Shown here piece after piece: positions 37,594 to 45,415 of a DNA stretch of 64,000 nucleotides (its first letter is position 1; each line of letters opens with the position of its first letter). This DNA comes from Ramlibacter paludis (lineage in GTDB: Bacteria > Pseudomonadota > Gammaproteobacteria > Burkholderiales > Burkholderiaceae_C): assembly GCF_022012305.1 (NCBI RefSeq), contig NZ_JAKLTM010000004.1, positions 496,001-560,000 of the forward strand. Direction: 5' to 3'. Position numbers and translations under genes: made by a program. The notes beneath the pieces are model-generated. The model did not search any database. It was not told where the DNA came from and was given only the letters and a program-made list of their open reading frames with translations.

Positions 37594-39480
37594 ATGTCGC
37601 CCTCGCTGACCCACGACCTGGCGCAGCCGCTCCCGGCCAGCCGGCACCCGCTGGGCGTGCTGGCCGCGCGGCTGGAGTCCGGCCTGGGCGCCGCCGTCGA
37701 AGCCGCCGCCGGCAGCCTGGTGCTGGTGGAGATCTTCGTGCTGCTGGCGGGCGTGATCGCCCGCTACGTCTTCCACAAGCCGCTGGTGTGGTCGGACGAG
37801 CTCGCGTCGGTGCTGTTCCTCTGGATGTCGATGCTGGGCGCCGTCGTCGCGCTGCGGCGCGGCGAGCACATGCGCATGACGGGCCTGGTGAACCGCGTCG
37901 GCCCGCACGCGCAGGCGCTGCTGGAAACGCTGGCGCTGACCGTGCCGCTCGCCTTCCTGGCGCTGGTGATGTGGCCCGCCTTCGAATACGCGCAGGAAGA
38001 GATGCCGGTCGTGAGCCCGGCGATGGAGATCAGCAACGCCTGGCGCGCGAGTGCCATTCCGGTCGGCATCGCGCTGATGGCGGTGATGGCGCTGCTGCGC
38101 CTCTTTCGCCAGCAGCCGCCCAAGCGCATCGCGCTGGCCGTCGCCGCGACCGCCGCCGTCACGCTGCTGTTCTGGCTGGCCGGTCCCCTGCTGGCGCCGC
38201 TGGGCAAGCTGAACCTGGTGCTGTTCTTCGTGATCGTGGTGGCGGCCTGTGTGTTCGGCGGCGTGCCCATCGCTTTCTCCTTCGCGCTGGCCACCTTCGG
38301 CTACCTCGCGCTCACCACGCGCACGCCGATGCTGGTGCTGGTGGGGCGCCTGGACGAAGGCATGTCGCACCTGATCCTGCTGGCGGTGCCGCTCTTCATC
38401 TTCCTGGGCGCGCTGATCGAGATGACCGGTATGGCCAAGGCGATGATCCAGTTCCTGGCCAGCCTGCTGGGCCACGTGCGCGGCGGCCTGTCGTACGTGC
38501 TGATCGGCGCGATGTACCTGGTGTCCGGCATCTCGGGCTCCAAGATCGCCGACATGGCCGCAATCGCGCCGGTGCTGTTCCCCGAGATGAAGCAGCGCGG
38601 CGCCAAGCCCGGTGACCTGGTGTCGCTGCTGGCAGCGACCGGCGCGCAGACCGAGACGATTCCGCCTTCCATCGTGCTGATCACCATCGGCTCGGTCACG
38701 GGCGTGTCGATCGCGGCGCTGTTCACCGGCGGGCTGCTGCCGGCGGTAGTGGTCGGCGTCTTTCTCTGCGCGGTGGTCTGGTGGCGCTATCGCCGCGAAG
38801 ACCTGTCGCAGGTGCGCCGCTATGCCAAGGCCGAGATCGGCAAGTTCCTGCTGGTCGCGCTGCCGGCCATCGCCCTGCCCTTCGTGATCCGCGCCGCGGT
38901 GGTCGAAGGCGTGGCGACGGCCACCGAGGTGTCGACCATCGGCATCGCCTACGCGGTGCTGGTGGGCCTGTTCATCCATCGCCAGTTCGACCTCAAGCGC
39001 ATCCCGACCATGCTGGTGGAGACCGCGTCCCTCACGGGCGCCATCATCTTCATCGTGGGCTGCGCCACCGCCATGGCCTGGGGCCTGACGCAGTCGGGCT
39101 TCTCGCAAGACCTGGCCAAGGCGATGCAGTCCGTGCCGGGCGGCGCGATCGGGTTCATGGGGATCTCCATCGTCGCCTTCGTAGTGCTGGGCTCGGTGCT
39201 GGAAGGCATTCCCGCCATCGTGCTGTTCGGCCCGCTGCTGTTCCCCATCGCCAAGGCGGTGGGCATCCACGAGGTGCATTACGCGATGGTCGTCATCTTC
39301 GCCATGGGCATCGGCCTGTTCAGCCCGCCGTTCGGCGTCGGCTACTACGGCGCCTGCGCCATCAGCAAGATCCACCCGGACGAGGGCCTCAAGCACATCG
39401 GCGGCTACATCGTCGCCCTGCTGCTGGGCCTGGCGGTCGTCGCCGCGGTTCCGTGGATCTCCATCGGTTTCCTCAAGTAA
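37594..39480 (+). CDS. TRAP transporter fused membrane subunit (DctQM)
   Basis: A 628-residue inner-membrane protein joining the small four-helix DctQ part (about residues 40-190, with RYVFHKPLVWSDELASVLF, the DctQ signature) to the large DctM permease (about 200-628). GSKIADMAAIAPVLFPEM and IPPSIVLITIG are DctM motifs. It drives sodium-coupled uptake with the DctP receptor encoded 7 bases upstream. A VOC gene follows 11 bases later. Natural QM fusions are common, so the fusion is not by itself unusual. Confidence 0.93.
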   Translation: MSPSLTHDLAQPLPASRHPLGVLAARLESGLGAAVEAAAGSLVLVEIFVLLAGVIARYVFHKPLVWSDELASVLFLWMSMLGAVVALRRGEHMRMTGLVNRVGPHAQALLETLALTVPLAFLALVMWPAFEYAQEEMPVVSPAMEISNAWRASAIPVGIALMAVMALLRLFRQQPPKRIALAVAATAAVTLLFWLAGPLLAPLGKLNLVLFFVIVVAACVFGGVPIAFSFALATFGYLALTTRTPMLVLVGRLDEGMSHLILLAVPLFIFLGALIEMTGMAKAMIQFLASLLGHVRGGLSYVLIGAMYLVSGISGSKIADMAAIAPVLFPEMKQRGAKPGDLVSLLAATGAQTETIPPSIVLITIGSVTGVSIAALFTGGLLPAVVVGVFLCAVVWWRYRREDLSQVRRYAKAEIGKFLLVALPAIALPFVIRAAVVEGVATATEVSTIGIAYAVLVGLFIHRQFDLKRIPTMLVETASLTGAIIFIVGCATAMAWGLTQSGFSQDLAKAMQSVPGGAIGFMGISIVAFVVLGSVLEGIPAIVLFGPLLFPIAKAVGIHEVHYAMVVIFAMGIGLFSPPFGVGYYGACAISKIHPDEGLKHIGGYIVALLLGLAVVAAVPWISIGFLK

Positions 39481-39491
39481 GGCTTTTTCCA

Positions 39492-40043
39492 ATGAGCAGA
39501 TTCTTCGGCGAGATCCGCCAGGTGGCCTACCTCGTGCCCGACATCGAGGCCGCGATGGACTACTGGGCCAACGTGCTGGGGGTCGGCCCCTGGTTCTACA
39601 ACCCGCGGGTTCCCATCAAGAACTACACCTACCGCGGCGAGCGCTACGAGCCGCACAACTCGGTGGCGCTGGCCAATGCCGGTGGCTTGCAGGTGGAACT
39701 GCTGCAGACGCGCAACGACGTGCCCTCCATGTACCGCGACTTCATCCGCGCCGGCCACCAGGGCGCGCAGCACTTCGCCTACTGGACGGAGAACTTCGAC
39801 GCCGACCTCAAGCGCGCCGAAGAGGCCGGCTTCGAGGTCTGCATGGGCGGCGAGGTCGGCGAGAACGGCCGCTTCGTCTACTTCGAGGACAAGAAGCATC
39901 CGGGCCTGCACCCGGGCACCGTGGTGGAGCTCTCCGAAGTGGCCGGCCCCAAGGGCAAGCTGTTCACGATGATCCGCGAGGCGGCCCGCAACTGGGACGG
40001 CAAGGACCCGGTGCGGCCCTTCCCCGACCTCTCCAGGCTCTGA
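39492..40043 (+). CDS. VOC-family (glyoxalase/epimerase-like) protein in the RuBisCO-like operon
   Basis: A 183-residue vicinal-oxygen-chelate protein. The first module is RQVAYLVPDIEAAMDYWANVLG, with Gln in place of the usual first metal His. HFAYWTE and VELSEV supply the other expected ligands. It resembles the methylmalonyl-CoA epimerase/glyoxalase group (PF13669-like), which moves protons next to carbonyls. Its place between the transporter and the RuBisCO-like gene suggests an isomerase or epimerase of an oxo-sugar acid. I know of no assigned role for a VOC protein in such operons. Confidence 0.85.
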   Translation: MSRFFGEIRQVAYLVPDIEAAMDYWANVLGVGPWFYNPRVPIKNYTYRGERYEPHNSVALANAGGLQVELLQTRNDVPSMYRDFIRAGHQGAQHFAYWTENFDADLKRAEEAGFEVCMGGEVGENGRFVYFEDKKHPGLHPGTVVELSEVAGPKGKLFTMIREAARNWDGKDPVRPFPDLSRL

Positions 40044-40047
40044 CGCG

Positions 40048-41331
40048 ATGGCCGGCGAACGCTTTTCCGCGACCTACCTGATCGAAACACCGCTGGACGT
40101 CGCGCAGGTGGCCGAAGTGCTGGCGGGCGAGCAGTCCTGCGGCACCTTCGCGCGGGTCGAGGGCGAGACCGAAGCCTTGCGCGAGCGTGCGCGGGCCATC
40201 GTCGAGTCGATCGAACTCCTCGACGTCGCGCCGCAACCCAGCCTGCCGAACGGCTGGATGCAGCGTCGCGGCATGTTCGCCAAGCCGCAGACCTGGCAGC
40301 GCGCGCGCCTGAAGGTGAGCTTTCCGGTGGCCAACGTCGGTGCGAACCTGCCTACGCTGGCGGCCACCGTGTCGGGCAACCTGTTCGACCTGGGTGAAGT
40401 CACCGGCCTGCGGCTGGAGTCCGTCGACCTGCCGGCGAACTACCGCCGCCAGTTCGACTTCCCCACGCAAGGCATTGCCGGCACGCGCAAGTCCACCGGC
40501 GTGCAAGGCCGCCCGCTGATCGGCACCATCATCAAGCCCAACGTCGGCCTGTCGGCGGAAGAGACCGGCGAGCTGGTCGGCAAGCTGTGCGCGGCCGGCG
40601 TGGACTTCGTCAAGGACGACGAGTGCAGCGGCAACCCGGACCACGCGCCGCTCGTGCAGCGCGTGAAGGCGGTGATGAAGCGGGTGCGCGCCCACCAGGA
40701 CCGCACCGGCAAGCACGTGATGGTGGCCTTCAACATCAGCGACGACCTCGATGCCATGCGCCGCCATGCGGACCTGGTGCAGGCCGAGGGCGGCAGCTGC
40801 GTGATGGCGAGCCTCAACTGGTGCGGCTACTCGGCGATCCAGTCGCTGCGCCGCCATACCCCGCTGGCCATCCACGGCCACCGCAACGGCTTCGGCGCGC
40901 TCTCGCGCCATCCCTTGCTGGGCTTCTCCTATCCGGCCTGGCAGACGCTGTGGCGGCTTGCCGGCGTCGACCACATGCACGTGCACGGCCTGCAGGGCAA
41001 GTTCGCGCAGGACGACGACGAGGTCGTCGAGGCCGCGCAGGTGTCGCTGCAGCCGCTGGCCGAGGGCCTGGACGACCGCGTGCTGCCCGCCTTCTCCAAC
41101 GGCCAATGGGCCGGCACCGTGCGCGCCACCTGGGACAGCGTGCGCAGCAACGACCTGCTCTTCATGTCCGGCGGCGGCATCCTGGCGCATCCGGACGGCG
41201 CGGCCGCCGGCGTCTCCAGCCTGCAGCAAGCCTGGGACGCGGTGCAGAAGGGCGAGACCCTCACCGACCGTGCCGCCCGTTCGCCCGAGCTGCGCCACGC
41301 CATCGATTTCTTCGGCAAGAAGGCGGCATGA
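40048..41331 (+). CDS. RuBisCO-like protein (form IV), probable 3-oxo-isoapionate-4-phosphate enzyme
   Basis: A 427-residue RuBisCO-fold protein. The carbamate-Lys and metal motif is kept (FVKDDE: Lys189, Asp191, Glu192). Also kept are a catalytic Lys (TIIKPN, Lys163; the next RuBisCO Lys is Asn165), HGHRNGF (His276, His278, Arg279), the loop 6 Lys (LQGKFA, Lys318) and the phosphate-binding SGGG (374-377). It therefore looks catalytically competent on a phosphorylated, enolisable substrate, not a CO2-fixing enzyme. A DUF1537 kinase gene overlaps its stop. In known apionate pathways such pairs act on 3-oxo-isoapionate (OiaK kinase with OiaX or OiaT). Which reaction occurs here is open. Confidence 0.88.
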   Translation: MAGERFSATYLIETPLDVAQVAEVLAGEQSCGTFARVEGETEALRERARAIVESIELLDVAPQPSLPNGWMQRRGMFAKPQTWQRARLKVSFPVANVGANLPTLAATVSGNLFDLGEVTGLRLESVDLPANYRRQFDFPTQGIAGTRKSTGVQGRPLIGTIIKPNVGLSAEETGELVGKLCAAGVDFVKDDECSGNPDHAPLVQRVKAVMKRVRAHQDRTGKHVMVAFNISDDLDAMRRHADLVQAEGGSCVMASLNWCGYSAIQSLRRHTPLAIHGHRNGFGALSRHPLLGFSYPAWQTLWRLAGVDHMHVHGLQGKFAQDDDEVVEAAQVSLQPLAEGLDDRVLPAFSNGQWAGTVRATWDSVRSNDLLFMSGGGILAHPDGAAAGVSSLQQAWDAVQKGETLTDRAARSPELRHAIDFFGKKAA

Positions 41332-42596
41332 ACGCGGGCCCGCGGATCGGCTGGTACGGCGACGACTTCACCGGCGCCACCGATACGCTGGCGGTGCTGA
41401 CGCAGGCGGGCCTGCGCGCGATGCTGTTCCTGGGCGTGCCCTCCACCGGGCGGCAGGCCGCCGCCGAACACGCGCTCGGTGGCGCGCTGGCGGCCGTCGG
41501 CATCGCCGGCGCCGCGCGCTCCATGGACCCGGCCGCGATGGAACGCGAACTGGAGCCGGTGGGCGCGTACTTCGCGTCGCTGCGCGTCCCGGTGCTGCAT
41601 TACAAGGTCTGCTCCACCTTCGACAGCGCGCCGGGGGTGGGCAACATCGCCGTTGCGGCGCGCGTGCTGCGCAAGCACGTGGCGAATGACTTCCTGCCCA
41701 TCGTCGGCGGCCAGCCCAGCCTGGGACGTTACTGCGTCTTCAGCAACCTCTTTGCTGCCGCGGGACGCGGAGGCACCGTGGAGCGCATCGACCGGCACCC
41801 GACCATGCGCAACCATCCGAGCACGCCGATGGCCGAGGCGGACCTGCGCCAGCACCTGGCCTTGCAGGGCCTGGAGCCGGTGGCGGCGGTGCATTACCCC
41901 TCGTATGCGGTAGGCGTCAAGGCGGCGGCGGGCGCCGTGCTGCTGGACGTGGCCAGCGACGACGATCTTCCCGAAATCGGCCGCTTGCTCTGGGACGAGG
42001 CGCAACGCGAGCGCTTGCTCGCGATCGGCGCGAGCTCCGTTGCGCAGGCTTTGATCGCGCACTGGCGCTTGCCGGTGCAGGCGCAGCCGGCGTTGCCGCC
42101 CGCCCAAGGGCCCGTACTGGTTCTGGCCGGCAGCCTGTCGCCGGTGACGGCGCGCCAGGTGCAGGCGGCCACATCCTTCCAGCGCTTCCAGGTCAGTCCC
42201 GCCCAATTGCTCGACGAGGCCAGTTCCAGTGCGGCCGCGAGTTCGCTGGCGCGCGCGCTGCGGGAAGGCCGCAACGTGCTGGCCGTCACCGCGCCGCCGG
42301 AGGGAAGCGCCAAGGATTCAGCCGGCGGCGCCGAGATCGCACAGGCGAGTGCCCGCTTCCTGCGGCAGGTGCTGCGCCAGCATCCGCTGCGGCGCATCGG
42401 CATTGCGGGTGGGGATACCTCGAGCCTGGCGGTGCAGGGTTTGGGGGCGTGGGGCTTGTCGTATGCGGGGGCTCTGGGGCCGGGCGTGGCGCTGAGCCGG
42501 GTGCATCACGACGAGCCGGCGCTCGATGGGCTGGTGGTGATGCTCAAGGGCGGGCAGATGGGAAGCGAGGACGTGTTCGAGCAGCTGGCGCGGTGA
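41328..42596 (+). CDS. DUF1537-family acid-sugar kinase (OiaK/OtnK-like)
   Basis: A 422-residue ATP-dependent kinase of the four-carbon acid-sugar kinase family. WYGDDFTGATD (9-19) is the N-terminal substrate signature. Further signs are HYKVCSTFDSAP, and GIAGGDTSSLAV near 360-371 in the nucleotide-binding C-terminal domain. Its ATG overlaps the RuBisCO-like stop (ATGA), so the two are made together. The expected reaction is phosphorylation of a 3-oxo-sugar acid to give the RuBisCO-like protein's substrate. The operon ends at a REP unit. No dehydrogenase or oxido-isomerase gene is in the operon, so the first oxidation is encoded elsewhere. Confidence 0.9.
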   Translation: MNAGPRIGWYGDDFTGATDTLAVLTQAGLRAMLFLGVPSTGRQAAAEHALGGALAAVGIAGAARSMDPAAMERELEPVGAYFASLRVPVLHYKVCSTFDSAPGVGNIAVAARVLRKHVANDFLPIVGGQPSLGRYCVFSNLFAAAGRGGTVERIDRHPTMRNHPSTPMAEADLRQHLALQGLEPVAAVHYPSYAVGVKAAAGAVLLDVASDDDLPEIGRLLWDEAQRERLLAIGASSVAQALIAHWRLPVQAQPALPPAQGPVLVLAGSLSPVTARQVQAATSFQRFQVSPAQLLDEASSSAAASSLARALREGRNVLAVTAPPEGSAKDSAGGAEIAQASARFLRQVLRQHPLRRIGIAGGDTSSLAVQGLGAWGLSYAGALGPGVALSRVHHDEPALDGLVVMLKGGQMGSEDVFEQLAR

Positions 42597-42604
42597 CCCC
42601 CCGG

Positions 42605-42636
42605 GCGCCCTGGATTCCCGCCTTCGCGGGAATGAC
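42605..42636. repeat. Single GTCAT-type REP unit
   Basis: The 32 bases are identical to 35358-35389. The hairpin TTCCCGC-CTTC-GCGGGAA forms the core. It lies 8 bases after the kinase stop and 2 bases before the end of the convergent dioxygenase gene. Confidence 0.9.
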
Positions 42637-42638
42637 GA

Positions 42639-43505
42639 TTACGCGGCCACTTCCTCCGTCGTCGCCCGCCGCAGCTCCCGCCGCTCCGCGAAATCGAACC
42701 ACCTTCCGCGGTGCACCGTCGCCGTGTTGTCCCACATCACCAGGTCGCCCACCTGCCAGTGATGCTGGTACACGAACTCGCGCTGCGTCGCGTGCTCGAG
42801 CAAGTCAGCGATCAGCATGCGCCCCTCGGCCACCGTCATGCCTTCGATCTCGCAGGCATGGATGCCGACGAACAGGATCTTGCGCCCCGTGCGCGGGTCC
42901 ACCTGCACCAGCGGCCAGGTGGCCGGCGGGATGCTGGTGCGCTGTTCCTCGGTGTACTGCGTGTCGCCCAGCAGGAAGCGCGAGTGCAGCGCGTAGTGCA
43001 CCGCCTGCAGGCCGGCGATCTGCTTCTTGCGCCACTCGGGCAGCGCGTCGTAGGCCATGCGCAGATCGGCGAACTCGGTCTCGCCGCCGAAGCCCGGCAC
43101 CGTCACCGCCGACAGCATCGAGTACTTGGCGCGCGGCTTCTGGAACGAGCTGTCGCTGTGCCACAGCTGGTTGGCCACGTTGCCGACGATCTTGGCGTGC
43201 TCGCGGTCGGCCACTTCGCCGTCGGCCTTCACGTTGGAGATGTCGGCCAGCTCCGCGTACTTGAAGCGGTGCGGCCCGCCCTTCAGCTTGCGCAGGCCCA
43301 GGTCCAGCGGCCCCAGCGACTTGGCAAAGGCGATCTGCTGGTCCTGCGTGAGCGGCTGGCCGCGGAACACCAGCACGGCGTGCTGGTCCATCGCGTCTTC
43401 CACCGCCTTCACCTGCGCGGGTGACAGCGGCTGCGTGAGATCGATGCCGCTCGCTTCGGCGGCAAAGGGATGCAGGGGTTTCAGTTGCAGCATGCTCGAG
43501 CTCAT
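42639..43505 (-). CDS. TauD/TfdA-family 2-oxoglutarate-dependent dioxygenase
   Basis: A 288-residue Fe(II)/2-oxoglutarate oxygenase. The iron facial triad is WHSDSSF (His and Asp) and TVHRGRWFD (His). The 2-oxoglutarate Arg is in LRRATT near the end. The fold and length match TauD and TfdA, which cleave C-S or ether bonds after hydroxylation; the substrate here is unknown. A Bug gene ends 7 bases upstream on the same strand, so receptor and dioxygenase form an operon divergent from the IclR operon. It may open or hydroxylate the acid that feeds the aconitase X pathway. Confidence 0.92.
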   Translation of the reverse strand: MSSSMLQLKPLHPFAAEASGIDLTQPLSPAQVKAVEDAMDQHAVLVFRGQPLTQDQQIAFAKSLGPLDLGLRKLKGGPHRFKYAELADISNVKADGEVADREHAKIVGNVANQLWHSDSSFQKPRAKYSMLSAVTVPGFGGETEFADLRMAYDALPEWRKKQIAGLQAVHYALHSRFLLGDTQYTEEQRTSIPPATWPLVQVDPRTGRKILFVGIHACEIEGMTVAEGRMLIADLLEHATQREFVYQHHWQVGDLVMWDNTATVHRGRWFDFAERRELRRATTEEVAA

Positions 43506-43512
43506 GCCGTGC

Positions 43513-44502
43513 TCACTGCTTCTCGAAGCCGATCTGCTTCACCATCTGGCCCCAGCGGTCGTAGGCCACGTGCATCTCCTTCATCAGGTCTTCCGGCGAC
43601 GTCGGCGAGGCTTCGTAGGCGCCCTTGGCGATGAAGTCCTTCACATCGGGCGAGTTCAGCGCCTGCACCAGCATCGCGTTGGCCTTCATCTGGATGTCGC
43701 GCGGCATGTTGGCCGGGCCGACGATGGCGATCCAGCTGGTGAGGTCCATGCCGGGCACGCCCTGCTCGGTGAAGGTCGGCACTTCGGGCGCGGCCAGCAT
43801 GCGCTTGGGCGCGGCCACGGCGATCATGCGGATGCGGCCACCGGCGGCGTTCTGGATCGCGGTAGGCGCGGCGTCGAAGTAGGCCTGCACGCGGCCTTCC
43901 AGCAGGTCGCGCGCGGCGTCGGCGGTGCCCTTGTACGGAACGTGCGTGATCTCGATGCCCACTGCCTTCGCGAAGGCCATCGCATAGATATGCGAGGAGG
44001 TGCCGGTGCCGAAGGACGCAAAGTTGAGCTTGCCCGGATTCGCCTTGGCCCACGCCACCAGGTCCTTGACGGTGTGCACCGGCAGCGACTGGTGCACGGT
44101 CAGCACCAGCGGCCCGCGCGCGGCGAGCGTGATGGGCGTGAAGTCCTTGAACGGGTCGTAAGGCACGCTGGACAGCGTGTGAGGGTTCTGCGCGAACACC
44201 GACGACGGTGCGTACAGCAGCGTGTAGCCGTCGGCCGGCGCGCGCATCACTTCGCTGGCCGACAGCATCATGCTGGCGCCCGGCTTGTTGTCGACGATCA
44301 CCTGCACGCCCGCGATTTCGGTGAGGCGGCGCGCGACCGATCGCGCCTGGCCATCGAGCGAACCACCCGCTGCAAGGCCGACCACGAGCCGGATCGGCCG
44401 GTTCGGATAGGTGCCTTGGGCCAGCGTCGCAAGCGGCGATGCGAGCGCGGCGCCGGCGGCCAAGGCGCCGAACTGGCGCCGGGAAATGCGTGAATCAGCC
44501 AT
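43513..44502 (-). CDS. Bug-family (TctC) periplasmic solute receptor
   Basis: A 329-residue receptor. The leader has a twin-Arg look (RISRRQFGALAAGAAL) and ends near LAQG; the mature start YPNRPIRLVVGLAAGGSLD is typical. VDNKPGASM and HVPYKGTAD are family motifs. It precedes the TauD-like gene. The gap to the divergent iclR-like gene is only 83 bases and holds a clear inverted repeat, so the IclR protein probably controls this receptor as well as its own operon. Confidence 0.93.
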   Translation of the reverse strand: MADSRISRRQFGALAAGAALASPLATLAQGTYPNRPIRLVVGLAAGGSLDGQARSVARRLTEIAGVQVIVDNKPGASMMLSASEVMRAPADGYTLLYAPSSVFAQNPHTLSSVPYDPFKDFTPITLAARGPLVLTVHQSLPVHTVKDLVAWAKANPGKLNFASFGTGTSSHIYAMAFAKAVGIEITHVPYKGTADAARDLLEGRVQAYFDAAPTAIQNAAGGRIRMIAVAAPKRMLAAPEVPTFTEQGVPGMDLTSWIAIVGPANMPRDIQMKANAMLVQALNSPDVKDFIAKGAYEASPTSPEDLMKEMHVAYDRWGQMVKQIGFEKQ

Positions 44503-44555
44503 TTTGTCTGTCTCCTGCGCGGGTAAACGCTTAGTTCGAGGTGAAAGTATTGCTT

Positions 44556-44578
44556 ATTTTGAGCGCGACGTTCAAAAT
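44556..44578. promoter_or_regulatory. Putative IclR operator
   Basis: ATTTTGA (44556-44562) and TCAAAAT (44572-44578) form a perfect 7-bp inverted repeat with a nine-base spacer. It stands out as A+T-rich in GC-rich DNA and ends 7 bases before the IclR ATG. IclR-family proteins often bind such sites. Confidence 0.65.
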
Positions 44579-44585
44579 ATGCAAT

Positions 44586-45395
44586 ATGCAGGCACCCGAA
44601 GACAACGGCAATTCCGCCCAACGGCCCGATACCGTCAGTGCGCTGGAGCGCGGCGTCGCGGTGCTGCGCTGCTTCACAGAAACGCGTCGCGTCCTGACTT
44701 CCACCGAGCTGTCGAAGCTGACCGGCGTGCCGCGGCCGACCGTCACCCGCCTGGCTTCCACGCTGGTCACGCTCGGCCTGCTGCAGCAGGAACCGGACGG
44801 CGACCGCTACATGCTGGGCCCCGGCGTCGTGTCGCTCGCCCGCGTCTTCCTTGCCGGACTCGACGTCCGTGCCGTCGCGCGTCCCCACATGCAGGCCCTG
44901 GCCGAAGCGGTGGGCGGCTCCGTCTACCTGGGCGTGCCCGACGGCCTGGACATCGTGCTCATCGAGGCCTGCCGCCCGCGCAGCACCATGCTGGCGCCGC
45001 GCCTGGACGTCGGCTCGCGCGTGCCCATGGCCAATTCCGCGCTCGGCCGCGCCTACCTCTGGGCCCTCCCGCGCGAGGAACGCCAGGCCATGATCGAATC
45101 GCTGCGGCTTTCGCGCGGCAGCGACTGGGCCGCGCTCGAAGGCGGCCTGCAGCGCTCGCTGGGCGAGGCCGACCGCCTGGGCTACTGCATCTCCGCCGGC
45201 GACTTCCACCGCGAGATCAACTCGGTCTCGGTGCCGCTGGTGGGCCCCAACGGCGAAATCATGTCGCTCAACTGCGGCACCGCCGCCTTCATCTACACCG
45301 AGGACCACCTGCGCCAGGTGATCGCGCCCCAGCTGGCGCAGATGGCGCAGGCGCTGGCCAAGGACCTGGGCGGCCACGTGCCCCAGCCGTCCTGA
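44586..45395 (+). CDS. IclR-family transcriptional regulator
   Basis: A 269-residue regulator. The N-terminal winged helix has LTSTELSKLTGVPRPTVTRL, and the C-terminal IclR effector domain holds AVGGSVYLGVPDG and the PMANSALGRAYL segment. I chose the ATG at 44586, since a GTG at 44541 would put the operator inside the gene. It lies 20 bases before the dehydratase gene and probably responds to a pathway acid. Whether it activates or represses cannot be told. Confidence 0.92.
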   Translation: MQAPEDNGNSAQRPDTVSALERGVAVLRCFTETRRVLTSTELSKLTGVPRPTVTRLASTLVTLGLLQQEPDGDRYMLGPGVVSLARVFLAGLDVRAVARPHMQALAEAVGGSVYLGVPDGLDIVLIEACRPRSTMLAPRLDVGSRVPMANSALGRAYLWALPREERQAMIESLRLSRGSDWAALEGGLQRSLGEADRLGYCISAGDFHREINSVSVPLVGPNGEIMSLNCGTAAFIYTEDHLRQVIAPQLAQMAQALAKDLGGHVPQPS

Positions 45396-45415
45396 CACTG
45401 AGAGAGACACACGCC

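Noticed and set aside
37594-39480. DctQ-DctM fusion as a frameshift or sequencing error
   Set aside because: The frame is continuous and both halves are complete; natural fusions are well known.
37459-39492. 677-residue open frame antisense to the TRAP membrane gene
   Set aside because: Repetitive charged residues and no domain; the plus strand encodes a full DctQM protein.
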